Assembly (NCBI GenBank): GCA_015179045.1
Contig: WHUZ01000020.1
Coordinates: 496,001 to 560,000 of the forward strand
Direction: 5' to 3'
Length of the DNA stretch: 64,000 bases
Source: Kalaharituber pfeilii
Lineage: Eukaryota > Ascomycota > Pezizomycetes > Pezizales > Pezizaceae
The notes beneath the pieces were generated by a model. That model made no database searches. It saw only the letters and a program-made list of their open reading frames with translations, and was not told where the DNA came from. Positions 24,931-33,873 of this stretch are shown here, piece by piece. Each line of letters opens with the position of its first letter. Within the stretch, counting starts at the first letter, position 1. Both the position numbers and the translations under genes were made by a program.

Positions 24931-25277
24931 GCAAAGAAAAAAATTTCCCAAATCAAAACAATTCCCCCCCTCCCGCTTCACTTGAAAAATGCTTGTGCTC
25001 AACTCCCTGCTACTACCCTTCCATGACTAGGTTCATATCCAATGCGGGCGATGGTAGGATGCTGCAATTTTGTTAACCCAGTAACAGCAATATCCTCGAA
25101 GTTAATTAAGGAAGGATACTTTTTTCAAGCCCAAGCCTATGGTAATGCTGGAGCATCTCGTCGGGGTCGGAATTCGTTCGTATTGTTCCATCTAACATTG
25201 ACTTTAGATCAGCAAAGTACTTTACTACCTTTCACAGTACCAGCGGCCTGAACGTCCCAGAAGCTGTGAATACTTAC

Positions 25278-25471
25278 GTTTTATGAACATCAGCTTTTCC
25301 CGTCCTAACAACCACAATTATTGGTTGATCCCTCGGCAAGTGTAGAGTTCCAGATTCTCCTGGTTGAAGGTGCCGGCCATGGTTGACCTGGGCCGTGTTA
25401 TCCTTCGAACGGATAACAACAGACACCGTGTCATCATTATAAATTGGAACGGTGAGTGTGCCGCTAGACAT
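25278..25471 (-). CDS. Small unrecognised protein with a clear TATA promoter (exon 1)
   Basis: The ATG at 25471 sits in a good context (CTCACAATG), 40 bp downstream of TATAAAG. The 64-codon exon encodes MSSGTLTVPIYNDDTVSVV, then a polar middle with HGRHLQPGESGTLHL, and RDQPIIVVVRTGKADVHK. The alternating hydrophobic/polar pattern suggests a small beta-sandwich. There is no signal peptide, so the product is probably cytosolic. A GTAAGT donor at 25277 overlaps the stop at 25274. Unspliced, the product is 65 residues. If an intron to TTGCAG at 25062 is removed, a short second exon (25013-25061) gives about 80 residues. I recognise no family. The compact two-TATA promoter suggests strong or induced expression. 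A minisatellite lies about 250 bp upstream. Confidence 0.6.
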
Positions 25472-25510
25472 TGTGAGATAAATGTTGGTAAGATAATAGG
25501 CCTGGCGGAG

Positions 25511-25517
25511 CTTTATA
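25511..25517 (-). promoter_or_regulatory. TATA box for the 25.4-kb gene
   Basis: TATAAAG on the minus strand, 40 bp before the ATG at 25471. Confidence 0.6.
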
Positions 25518-25627
25518 GGCAGGAAGCGCTATTCAAATGAAAATGAGTAGAGGTATGTAATAGATCTAGGCGAGGAAGAGGGCTCAAGGTGTTGCGTTGG
25601 TGAATATCAAAGTGGGGTTTCTCGTGG

Positions 25628-25634
25628 ATTTATA
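25628..25634 (-). promoter_or_regulatory. Second TATA box, distal
   Basis: TATAAAT on the minus strand, about 157 bp before the same ATG. It would give a longer 5' leader with CA-rich, start-site-like sequence (CACCAACGCAACACC) downstream. Confidence 0.45.
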
Positions 25635-25714
25635 GACAAGCCCAACCCCTCTTTTGATGTGCCAAACCGTCTTCACCCTTTGCGATTGCAGTCTTTTCAC
25701 TTTGTTTGCTTGGC

Positions 25715-26010
25715 AGGCCTCCAATGCTGGATGATGCATGTGAAAAAGGTCTTCCAGATCTGTCGAGTTGTTTGGCTTTCAGGCGTCCAATGCCGCGTAA
25801 TAAGTGGGCAAAAATGGCTTATGGATCCGTCGAGTTTGTTTGGTTTCCAGGCCTTCAATGCGCCCTGCCATGGCGAACAGCTGCAAGCGGGGTTACGTAA
25901 TATATTAAAAAAAAAAAAAAAAAGGCCTCCAATGCTGCGTGATACATACACAAAAGGGCCTTACGGGGTCTGTCGAGTTTGTTTGCTTTTCAGGCCTCCA
26001 ACTGCATGAC
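25715..26010. repeat. 67-69-bp minisatellite upstream of a small gene
   Basis: Units beginning AGGCCTCCAATGC start at 25715, 25781, 25849, 25923 and 25992. Each contains a CTGTCGAGTTTGTTTG-type segment. The unit at 25849 is split by a family B insertion. The units differ by scattered substitutions, so the array is not recent. It lies about 250 bp 5' of the gene at 25471 (minus). Confidence 0.85.
25862..25922 (+). mobile_element. Family B micro-insertion in the minisatellite
   Basis: It reads GCCCTGCCATGGCGAACAGC, then GCAAGCGGGGTTACG and an A tail. It is flanked by AGGCCTTCAATGC (25849-25861) and AGGCCTCCAATGC (25923-25935), a 13-bp duplication with one later change. Confidence 0.88.
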
Positions 26011-26160
26011 GCATGCGTAAAAGCCCTTACGAATTTGCGAGTTGCTTCCTCGGATTCAGTTTCCGGCTTTTTTCCTATCCCAGATTCACAATCTTTCTAT
26101 CAGAGTGCCCCCTAAAACCATTAGCAACCACCTTCAAATACTTTTTGTAATTACAAATGA

Positions 26161-26223
26161 ACCTCGCCATAGCCCATTGGGCGGCATGCGAGTATTGATA
26201 TAAAAAAAAAAAAAAAAAAAAAA
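26161..26223 (+). mobile_element. LINE-A micro-insertion
   Basis: It reads ACCTCGCCATAGCCC, ATT, GGGCGGCATGCGAGTATTG and an A tail. It is flanked by a perfect 12-bp duplication, AATTACAAATGA, at 26149-26160 and 26224-26235. It begins 2 nt before the outer stem of the hairpin. Confidence 0.92.
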
Positions 26224-26767
26224 AATTACAAATGAGCCGTATTTCCCACTATCGGTTCTACAAAATCGTTCTGGCTCGCGTGGGGGCGATATTTGGGAAT
26301 AAGTCCTGAAGATCATGTTGGCTACGGAATGTCCTTGCTCAAATTATGAATTTGAAGGTTCCAGCATGCTGATGGCCTTGTTTTTGACGAATTGACTATC
26401 CTGTTTACGAATAGGCTAGTCCCATCAAAAATATATAAGGGACTACTACATTACCAAACCACACCTGATTGGAACTTGAAAGCCATAGATATGTAGAATT
26501 TTGTTTGCTATACAATCTTGAGTTTTCCAAATCAAAAAATAATGAAATCAGGAGTGAGTATTATCATAGCATGTTGAAAAGTGGTACTTTGTACGAGAGT
26601 CTGAAAACGTAACGTGCCTAGATTGCTAGTTGGTCCTAGTGTAGGAAACTACCTACTATATTGGGAAATGATCTACACATCCCTTCTGTGTCTTATTACA
26701 TGTATCGAAAACTCCTTTGTGCCATATACACAACAATCATGATATTATTACATAGAACCGAATTGTA

Positions 26768-27952
26768 TTTTTTTTTTTTTTTTTTTTTTTTTAAAAATCA
26801 CATAACCCCGCTTACAGCGCCAAGCCATGGCAGGGTCCCTGGGCAAGCCCTCGAAGCCCGGAGACAGGCTTAACAAACAAAGAGCTTTCTATCTACTTCT
26901 ACCACCTGATTCCAGAAACCTCCGGACGGACCTTCCGGTTTCTGCTTCAAGGAGGCCCCACTATATATCCCCCCCTCACCCCCCTCCCCTCTTCCCCACA
27001 CTTTCGCACCCCGGCAAGCAAACTTCCCCGACGGCAAATTTCGCAGTTTCCTCCACACCTTGCTCCTAAAACTTGATCCCGGAAAAGAACCTTTCCAACT
27101 CATCCCACTCCTCCCCATTCTCTGCCGTCCTTTTCCAGTTCTTTTCCACATCCCCCCATCCTCTGAAGCCTTCTGGGCGAAACCTCTGCTGACTGCACTG
27201 GAAGGCTAGGTGCGCCCCGTCTGTGCCTCCCCGCAGCCGCACTTCTCCGATTCCGCCGCTCCCATCCTCTTCAACCACACCCTGCATCTTCCTCTCTCCA
27301 GTCGCAATGCTGTGAAATTGGACACCGCTGTCCTATTCCACTCCATTACTTTCCCCTTCCCGAAACCTTCCACCTCCCTCCTCTCCTTCCTCCACGCCTT
27401 AATCCTCTGGCGCACCCCGCTCCCGGTGGCCACCTCTTTCCCTTCCACCGCCGTCCCCTTCTTTGCCCACTTATCAGCCTTCTCATTCCCTGCAATTCCG
27501 ATATGAGCCTTGACCCACATCAGTTTCGCATCCCCTCCCTTCTTCTTCCTCCTCGCCACGGCATCCACCCCTCTCCTCACATCCTCGGTTTTCCCCTTTC
27601 CCTCCCTGCCTGCCTTCTGGATCGCCATGACGGCAGCCTCAGAGTCTAAACAGATCAGTACAGGGACCTCCTCCTCCACACTCTCCAGCGCCTTTCTCAC
27701 TCCCCTCACCTCCCCATCGAACACCGTCGCCGTTCTCCCCACCACCTCCGCCACCGCTGCCGACCTCCCCCACACTCCTGCTCCCACCTTGCTGTCCTCG
27801 ATCTTGCTGCCGTCGGAGAAAAGGATGCCCTTTTTCTTCCGGCTTCCCCGATCGCGGCTTCCCACTCCCCCCTCGTCTCCACTTCTCCTTTCCGCCTCTC
27901 CACCACTTCCACCTCCACCTTCTCACACCCCCTCCCCACGAGATCTCCTCCC
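26768..27952 (-). mobile_element. 5'-truncated LINE-B, 1.2 kb, with RNase H
   Basis: It is bounded by a perfect 13-bp duplication, GAACCGAATTGTA, at 26755-26767 and 27953-27965. On the minus strand it ends in CCTGCCATGGCTTGGCGCTG, AAGCGGGGTTATGTGAT and poly(A). This identifies the family B micro-insertions as copies of a LINE 3' end. The body is GC-rich and encodes the C-terminal part of ORF2. It is truncated just upstream of the RNase H domain. Confidence 0.9.
27066..27939 (-). pseudogene. LINE-B ORF2 remnant: RNase H and C-terminal finger
   Basis: The central frame (27206-27865) carries the acidic RNase H signature in order: ILFSDGSK, GEVRGVRKALES, ICLDSEAAVMAI and VKAHIGIAGNEKADKWAKK. It continues through LERGRCRVWLKRMG to KCGCGEAQ, the first half of a CCHC finger. 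The second half (TDGAHLAFQCSQQ) is in another frame, ending at 27066. The N-terminal segment (GEWEAAIGEAGRKR) is likewise one frame off. These two frame breaks near 27230 and 27850, plus the missing reverse transcriptase, make it non-functional. In the LINE it would have degraded the RNA strand during target-primed reverse transcription. Confidence 0.88.
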
Positions 27953-28050
27953 GAACCGAATTGTAGAAAGGTCCATATCTGTCATATTCTTCATAAGTTC
28001 CTCATAGGCATCAGCTATCATGCTCAGATCGAAATTTCTAGCATGTCGTT

Positions 28051-28545
28051 GCAGGGATGCGCCAGCGCGCGAGAGAGGACAGTACAAGAGAAAGGAACAG
28101 ACTAGGACTAAGCTATAGACCCCTCCAGAGGCTAGGCAACAAGGTGGGCACACTCACTGGCCTGCTAGGGGGCAAAGGTTTGCGAGGGTGGCGGTACACA
28201 ATAGGCAAAGCGGACGAACCGGACTGCAGGTGGTGCGGGGAGGAGGAGGAGACGGCGGTACACATTTGGGGAAAATGCCAGGTGTGGAAAAGGGAATGGC
28301 CTGGAGGAAGAGATGCACTCAGTAGGCACCCGCAATGGGGAGGAGGGGAAGGAGACCGACTTACAGCACTGATGGAATGGGTGGACCGCTAGTTATCCGA
28401 AACCGGGCAGAATGCTGTTAGATTTCTCTTGTTTCTCATGTTTCTCATGTTTCTCATGTACCTAATCTCACCATAGCCCACAGGGCGGCATGTGAGTAAT
28501 GATATTATTAAAAAAAAATAATAATAATAATAATAATAAAAAATT
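28051..28545 (+). mobile_element. 5'-truncated LINE-A with (AAT)n tail
   Basis: It is flanked by GCATGTCGTT at 28041-28050 and 28546-28555. It ends in the family A hairpin with outer stem CTCAC/GTGAG (usual form CTCGC/GCGAG) and loop ACA. The tail is TTA, then A8 and AAT repeats, not pure poly(A). It was inserted beside the LINE-B copy in the opposite orientation. Confidence 0.9.
28057..28392 (+). pseudogene. LINE-A ORF2 C-terminal end with CCHC finger
   Basis: An open frame of about 111 codons ends at TAG 28392. It contains ERNRLGLSYRPLQRLG, a G-L-GGKGLRGW stretch and a complete CX2CX8HX4C finger (CRWCGEEEETAVHIWGKC). It ends LTALMEWVDR. The finger is the nucleic-acid-binding C-terminus typical of LINE ORF2 after RNase H. 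The rest of ORF2 was lost by 5' truncation at insertion, so the ATG at 28057 is not a native start. Confidence 0.82.
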
Positions 28546-28572
28546 GCATGTCGTTTCTTCTTCTATCTGACT

Positions 28573-28650
28573 ACCTCGCCATAGCCCTTAGGGCGGCATG
28601 CGAGTACTGATATATATATATATATATAAAATAAAAAAAAAAAATAATAT
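28573..28650 (+). mobile_element. LINE-A micro-insertion with (TA)n tail
   Basis: It reads ACCTCGCCATAGCCC, TTA, GGGCGGCATGCGAGTACTG, then TA repeats and A. It is flanked by TTCTATCTGACT at 28561-28572 and 28651-28662. It starts at the same nucleotide as the 26161 copy. Confidence 0.92.
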
Positions 28651-28983
28651 TTCTATCTGACTCGGGTTCATCTACCAATGACCCTTCAGTTCACTATGTA
28701 CAACTGGGGCTACTTCGAATTCCAAGTCCAAGTCCACTGCTCTCCTTTTTGCCCCACTAGCGATACCAGCTAAAAAGCAATATTTGTTGGGGTGAGGCAT
28801 GATCTCGAAATTTGTCGGGGTTACCGGTATTAGCGTTTCTTGTTCAAATGCTATTAGTTTATTTTCAGAATTTAAATGAACCTAAATAGGATATACCATA
28901 CTTTCGTCAGGGAACCAGATCCAGGTTATCCGCTGTTGGGAGGTCTTGTGGTGGTGAAGAATGAGATGCAAAAAGTGCGTGTA

Positions 28984-29070
28984 TTGCGGCCGAGACCCGA
29001 AATGTCTCTGTCCAGTCAGTATTTTGAATGTACATACGCAGGGATAACTGACGCTAGCCATATATATTTG
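28984..29070. repeat. Left arm of a widely spaced 75-bp inverted repeat
   Basis: It matches 32176-32260 in inverted orientation at about 90% over 75 bp (core GTTATCCCTGCGTATGTACA, then CAAAATACTGACTGGACAGA). The arms are 3.1 kb apart and enclose an hAT element and an unknown ORF. Confidence 0.8.
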
Positions 29071-29106
29071 TACTGCTACGTACAACCCATGTCCACACCT
29101 TTATCA

Positions 29107-30422
29107 GTTAGTGAGCGGCACGAGCTAGCTCGAGCCGAGCTGGAGGGTGAGCTCGAGTCAACTCGTGAGTAAGTGAGCTCGGCTCGAGCCGAGCTCGTCA
29201 AATAGAAGGTGGGCTCGAGCCAGCGAGCCTTGATTACATGATATTAATAACTAATCTAAACTATTCTACAGCTTCATCCTCATCACCGCTATCTGCTAAA
29301 TTCAGTAGCACATGATAGCACTCATAGTCTCACCTTCCATTCTGTTTCGGCGTTTGTTGAGAACTTCACCTGCCTGTAGTAGATTGTCAGCTTAGCTAGA
29401 GATAGTATTATGTTGAAATACTTACCTGCGAGAATATCTGTTCAGAGGGAACAGAGGAGGCAGGTATTGCTAAATGCTCTCATGCCATGCAATCTAGATT
29501 TGGTGACATCCCGGCTCGAACTTTGGGGTGGACGAGCTCTAGAAATGATGCCTTTTCTGCTAGTTTGATTGGTGAATTTGTTGAGATAAGAAAGCGGCAA
29601 AGGAGTTCACGATACTGTGTTTCGGAAAAGCCCTCTGGTTTAGCTCGCTTTGTTGGAACCATCATGTCGAATAGTATTCGTCGCTTCAATTCTGTGGCGT
29701 TACTAGTTGATGCCACAAGTACTGAAAGGTGAGGATTTTCCTCAGATTGTAGAAAGCGGAACTTGCCAAGTCTTGGAACAATGCATACATAAAATTTCGT
29801 GCTTATTATCTAATATTTTTTTGCCGCAAAATTATACATCTTTCATACAGGTAACTATGATGATAAGAGTTCAAAACAGTATGCTGATTTTTAACTGAAG
29901 AATATCGCCAGCTAGGCTGGCAAGAAAGGCATCATGAATTGATGTAGAATTGGTTGTCATATTGATAAACTGCTAATGTAGTATAAGGAACAAGAACCTT
30001 AAAGTGTAGTGTGAGAATTAAGGGTCTCGAAGCGTAGTATGAGTCTCAAAGTCGTGATATTGGGTAGTACTAAAGAGAACAAGAGGATAGAGGGAATAGA
30101 GAGGCCTATATATACACTCTTAAAATGTGCAACTTACCTTCTAGAGACCTTGAGAGATATTAAATGTAAAAGACTTGATATAGGTCTATGTAATTGAACC
30201 ACTTCTGATATTTATAGAAGTTGTTGGCAGGTTGGAATGAGCTCCGAGTCTCTAATTTATTACCATATTAGGTATTTACAGTTTATGAAATCCTGCGCTG
30301 GCTGAGTATTTTAGCGAGCTGTCAAGAGAAACACTAGCGTGATCTTGGCTGTCTTAAGCTCGAGCCAGAGCTCGAGCTCATGCCAGGCCAGCTCGAGTTG
30401 GCTCGGCTCGTGCCGCTCACTA
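29107..30422. mobile_element. hAT-type element with GCTCGAG subterminal repeats
   Basis: The inverted ends TAGTGAGCGGCACGAGC (29109-29125) and its complement (30406-30422) are identical over 17 bp. Flanks CTTTATCA and CTTTATCT match in 7 of 8 positions. Both ends carry dense GCTCGAG/CTCGGCTCG repeats (29125-29230 and 30355-30405), while the interior is AT-rich. An internal transposase remnant supports the hAT assignment. Confidence 0.82.
29480..29716 (-). pseudogene. hAT transposase N-terminal fragment
   Basis: A 78-codon minus frame reads ETQYRELLCRFLISTNSPIK, then LAEKASFLELVHPKVRAGM. This is the pattern that follows the BED finger in hAT transposases (a helix ending in W/F-I-x-x-x-x-PF/PIK, then x-F-x-x-L). 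The DDE catalytic and dimerisation regions are absent between here and 29107, so the copy is dead. Confidence 0.65.
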
Positions 30423-30577
30423 CTTTATCTACCACGCCGCTAGACCACCTACTCCAGTACTTGGGTATCTGCTTCGGTATCCTCCTGAACTATCCTGTGT
30501 GAGTGCGGAACAATAACATCCTGAGTATGTTGTCTACACTATCATCGTGCTCCTGAATTTCTTGATGTTCCGGCATT

Positions 30578-31045
30578 TCAGTCCCTTTCCTCTGGACATT
30601 CCTGTGCTTCAACCACTTTCTGCTGTGAGTGCAGAATAATAACAATCTGAGTGTGATTGTTAGCAATGTTATTATGCCCTTGAATAGCTCGGCGTTTAGC
30701 TAACTCTGCTTCAGCAATTTCAGGACTAGGAAGTGAAGAAAAGGGCATCTAGGCATTGGATCTCAGATTATTGGTGAATTCTTGTATAGTGTGGAACCCA
30801 TGCATATTTGCATTTTCTACTAACTGAAAGATGCGATCCATGGTCTGTGAGGTGCTATCAGTTACTGGCTTGCGTGGATTTGTATTAATATAGTGGGCAT
30901 TTTGCCCAATATGTTCAAGAAGAATATTATTAGTTTGTGTGTGGCTAACACCAGCTTCCTTTAGGTGGTGAGCTTCTGCAAGAATTTTTTCAAAGTCTTG
31001 GTCAAATATGAAATGTTCTGGATAATTCAAAGAATTTTCGGCCAT
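30578..31045 (-). pseudogene. Unknown 155-codon frame with one internal stop
   Basis: The frame starts MAENSLNYPEHFIFDQDFEK and continues to RSNA at a TAG (30749-30751). In the same frame it resumes MPFSSLPSPEIAEAELAKRR, ending QECPEERD before TGA at 30578. The helical, Gln/Asn/His-rich composition resembles a retroelement gag or a domesticated fragment, but I recognise no family. The upstream minus sequence (31100-31370) contains TATATAATCC and could be a promoter or LTR-like region. No paired LTR is seen. Confidence 0.4.
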
Positions 31046-31497
31046 CTTATGAGTGTGATCAAGTTCCTTCCTTCACTCCCATGAGCCACTCCTTCTGAAT
31101 GCTACCATCCGCTTGCCATTGCCAACTTCTGTATGACTGAACGTCGACCCTGGAATTCCGGCTTCGCACTTAGAATAAGGAGGGCTTCGTCACGTAGGAA
31201 AAACAAGAGAGAGCTTCTCTGAAGGAATAAAGAAGATCTGTACCGTTGGGTCCAATAAGTCTGATTGATTAAAGAGATGCAGAACAAACAGGATTATATA
31301 CATAATGAGCATTGCATGACGTGACTGCAGAACCATGACTAGACAGGCAGGTGTAACATATCAGGCAGGTGCGGAAGTAACGGAATGCATGGCTTGCAAC
31401 TAAACGCTCTGGCGTGAAGTTGGTACTGTGGCGTTATTGCATGATAAATGAAAGAACAGAACAGCAACCAAACAGACGAAACAGCAGTCAGAAGGAA

Positions 31498-31590
31498 CTA
31501 TCTATTAGTAACAGTAACAGGAAGAACGTATTCATTAGTAACAGTAATAGAATAAACGTATCTATTAGTAACAGCAACAGACGGGTAGCG
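31498..31590 (+). repeat. Three tandem 30-bp units
   Basis: Three units on the pattern TATCTATTAGTAACAGTAACA lie in tandem. In one frame they encode repeated SISNSNR, but the 63-codon frame is otherwise unremarkable. Confidence 0.7.
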
Positions 31591-31961
31591 GATGTTGATA
31601 GATAGCTCGAACACGGGTGGCGGATGTCATGTTTCGACACTGTAGAGTTACACAGACCTCCCATTTGCAGCCAAGGTTGTCGATGCTACTTTACACTAAT
31701 AATTTACTTCTAAACTACATAGATATATGCATAATTGACTTACCAAGACCTGCTGCTGACACTCAGTCTTGCTCATGCCATCACTATCGGTATATTCTTT
31801 TTGGGTCATAGCAGTGGCTGTTAATCCACGGCAATCACGAGGAGTATCACCATAGTGGACACATCTGTAGCTGATCGTCAAGAAGGTCTTGAATCAGGTT
31901 CTAGAAGATAGGGGAGCGGGGGCGAAGGGGAGACGAGGTCATGTATGTAGAAATTTCTTTC

Positions 31962-32030
31962 AGCCTGTCTCCGGGCTGTGAGGGCTTGCCCAGGGACCCT
32001 GCCATGGCTTAGCGCTGCAAGCGGGGTTAC
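31962..32030 (+). mobile_element. Eroded LINE-B 3' end
   Basis: It matches the LINE-B 3' UTR (GCCTGTCTCCGGGCTGTGAG, GGCTTGCCCAGGGACCCTGC, CATGGCTTAGCGCTGCAAG, CGGGGTTAC). It extends about 35 bp further 5' than the micro-insertions. The A tail is lost. Confidence 0.75.
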
Positions 32031-32175
32031 TTATACTGTGAGCTGAAGCAATACTGGTGGGGATGAGAAGCAGTGTTCAAAATTTTTCAGCATTTCCGAG
32101 ATTTTCAATCCATCCTTGCTTTTCCGAACATGGGATGCACGCAGTAGTACCTACTCGTAGACTAGCGGTCACCTT

Positions 32176-32260
32176 AAATATATATATGTCTAGTGTCAGT
32201 TATCCCTGCGTATGTACAGTCAAAATACTGACTGGACAGAGACATTTCGGCCGAGACCTG
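32176..32260. repeat. Right arm of the 75-bp inverted repeat
   Basis: Partner of 28984-29070 in opposite orientation. Confidence 0.8.
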
Positions 32261-32438
32261 AAGGCCATGTTGGGGAGCCTGTGTGCGGGGTTACATGACC
32301 AAAGAAGAGAAGAGAGGGGCCTAAGAATTAGTCAGCCCGCGACCGTCTGTGTTTATAGGCACACTTCTATGCTAAGGCCCCTCTATATTCCTCAGCACGA
32401 CTAGGTGCATCTCCCATATGGTCTTTTTGATGGAACTA

Positions 32439-33207
32439 CAGTCTACCCTTGCTATACCGGATGGCCTCCGGCTGAAACATCCGTTCCTCATACAAATCGC
32501 CCTTGCTATACCGGACGCCCTAACAATTCCGGACCGGACAGAAACCTCCAGACAAGTACCCCCCTGTCTCCATACAAATAACATTTGCTATACCGGGTGC
32601 GCTAATACTAATACATCTTAGACTACTCCATTTCACATTTGGCTGCTGTTACTGCTTCTGCTAATGCCGTTGCTACTACTGTACTGCTACCATCACTTGC
32701 TACAATGTTGTTCGAGTAATGGAAACTGGGCACTTCGTTGCTTCTTGTTCCATGTTCCGAGATTAATTGCTAACCACTTACCACTTTATTTCAAAATACC
32801 TGACTAAGTAGATACAGCTACTGGTCAGCTTGAAATAATAAATTAGATATCAAAGATAAGTTAAAGTACAGTAATCTTACCAATTCATCTCAAAGATGTT
32901 TATCAAATTTATTTAACTTTTCTTTAGCATATTTGGTTCTAGTCAATGTTTACATATTTGGTGCTTCTCAAGCACACTCAAGGCCCGACATTTTTCTAGA
33001 TTTCATGACTGATGCATATTGATGTCTTTGGCTGGGTGTGAAACAAGTTGATGTTTACTTCGTTCATCTCCTATTTCAGTAATTATTTGAATTTACAAAA
33101 TTTTATCACCCCCCCTGTCTGCCAAGCATTTTATTCTATACCGGAACCTTGCTATACCGGACAAAAAGTGCCAGATTCTAGGGATCCGGTATAGCAAGGG
33201 TAGACTG
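32439..33207. mobile_element. Pogo/Fot1-like MITE, 769 bp
   Basis: It has perfect inverted ends of at least 24 bp beginning CAGTCTACCCTTGCTATACC. They are flanked by TA on both sides (32437-32438 and 33208-33209), the target duplication of Tc1/mariner-superfamily elements. The motif CTTGCTATACCGGA recurs internally near each end (about 32504 and 33150). No transposase frame is present. A truncated relative is at 3662. Confidence 0.9.
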
Positions 33208-33873
33208 TAGTTGGCTACGGATATATATGTACTGTAGTCTAGTTAAGACTATTCCATGTACTGTACGTATATCATGTATATACATACTAACTTATGTTAC
33301 CATATAATAGTGAGCGGTAATTGCTACTTATGAGACCACAATAGTGCTATATACATCAGGATGCAACTGGTTAGTACTGTACGATAGCTTGCGTAGTTTT
33401 GATTTGTTTTGCGTGAGCAACATTATTCAATTAGGATTAGTAAGGGCAGGATTGAGGATTCCGGAGGCGAAGATTTAGGGGACAGGGAGCGCATGGGTCC
33501 ACGGGGGTCAGAGTTGGGGGAGGGGAAGTGAGGAGATTGGATTTGTGGAGCTAAGTTGTGGTCATGATCAAGGTCAAGATGGGTCGGGATCAAAATTGGA
33601 GAAGATATACTAATTAATGCCTGTTTTACATAGAAGATAGAGAACTGTACAAATTGCAGAAGGAAAAAAGGAAGAGGAAGAAGTAAGTAAACCAACCTAG
33701 TACCGAATGATACACCGAATAAAAATGACCAAGAGGAAAACCCAACAAAACCCTTAAGCACACAAAGCAAACAAAAAAAGGCAAGAAAAAACGGAGAAAC
33801 AACACCGAAACAATGTCACTTTAATACAAATGTAAAACGCAGAGAATTACCAAGCTGTGACTCTAATCTAGAT
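33208..33873. other. Interval 3' of the SMP-30-like gene
   Basis: No gene or repeat is recognised. This is presumably the 3' flank of the minus-strand gene and anonymous AT-rich DNA. Confidence 0.4.

Noticed and set aside
27510..28007. 165-codon plus-strand Ser/Pro-rich frame
   Set aside because: It is antisense to the GC-rich RNase H frame of LINE-B and has no independent support.
31046..31450. Copia-type LTR and primer-binding site upstream of the 30.6-31.0-kb frame
   Set aside because: TGTTAC..TATATAAT on the minus strand is suggestive, but there is no second LTR, no tRNA-complementary site and no pol domain.
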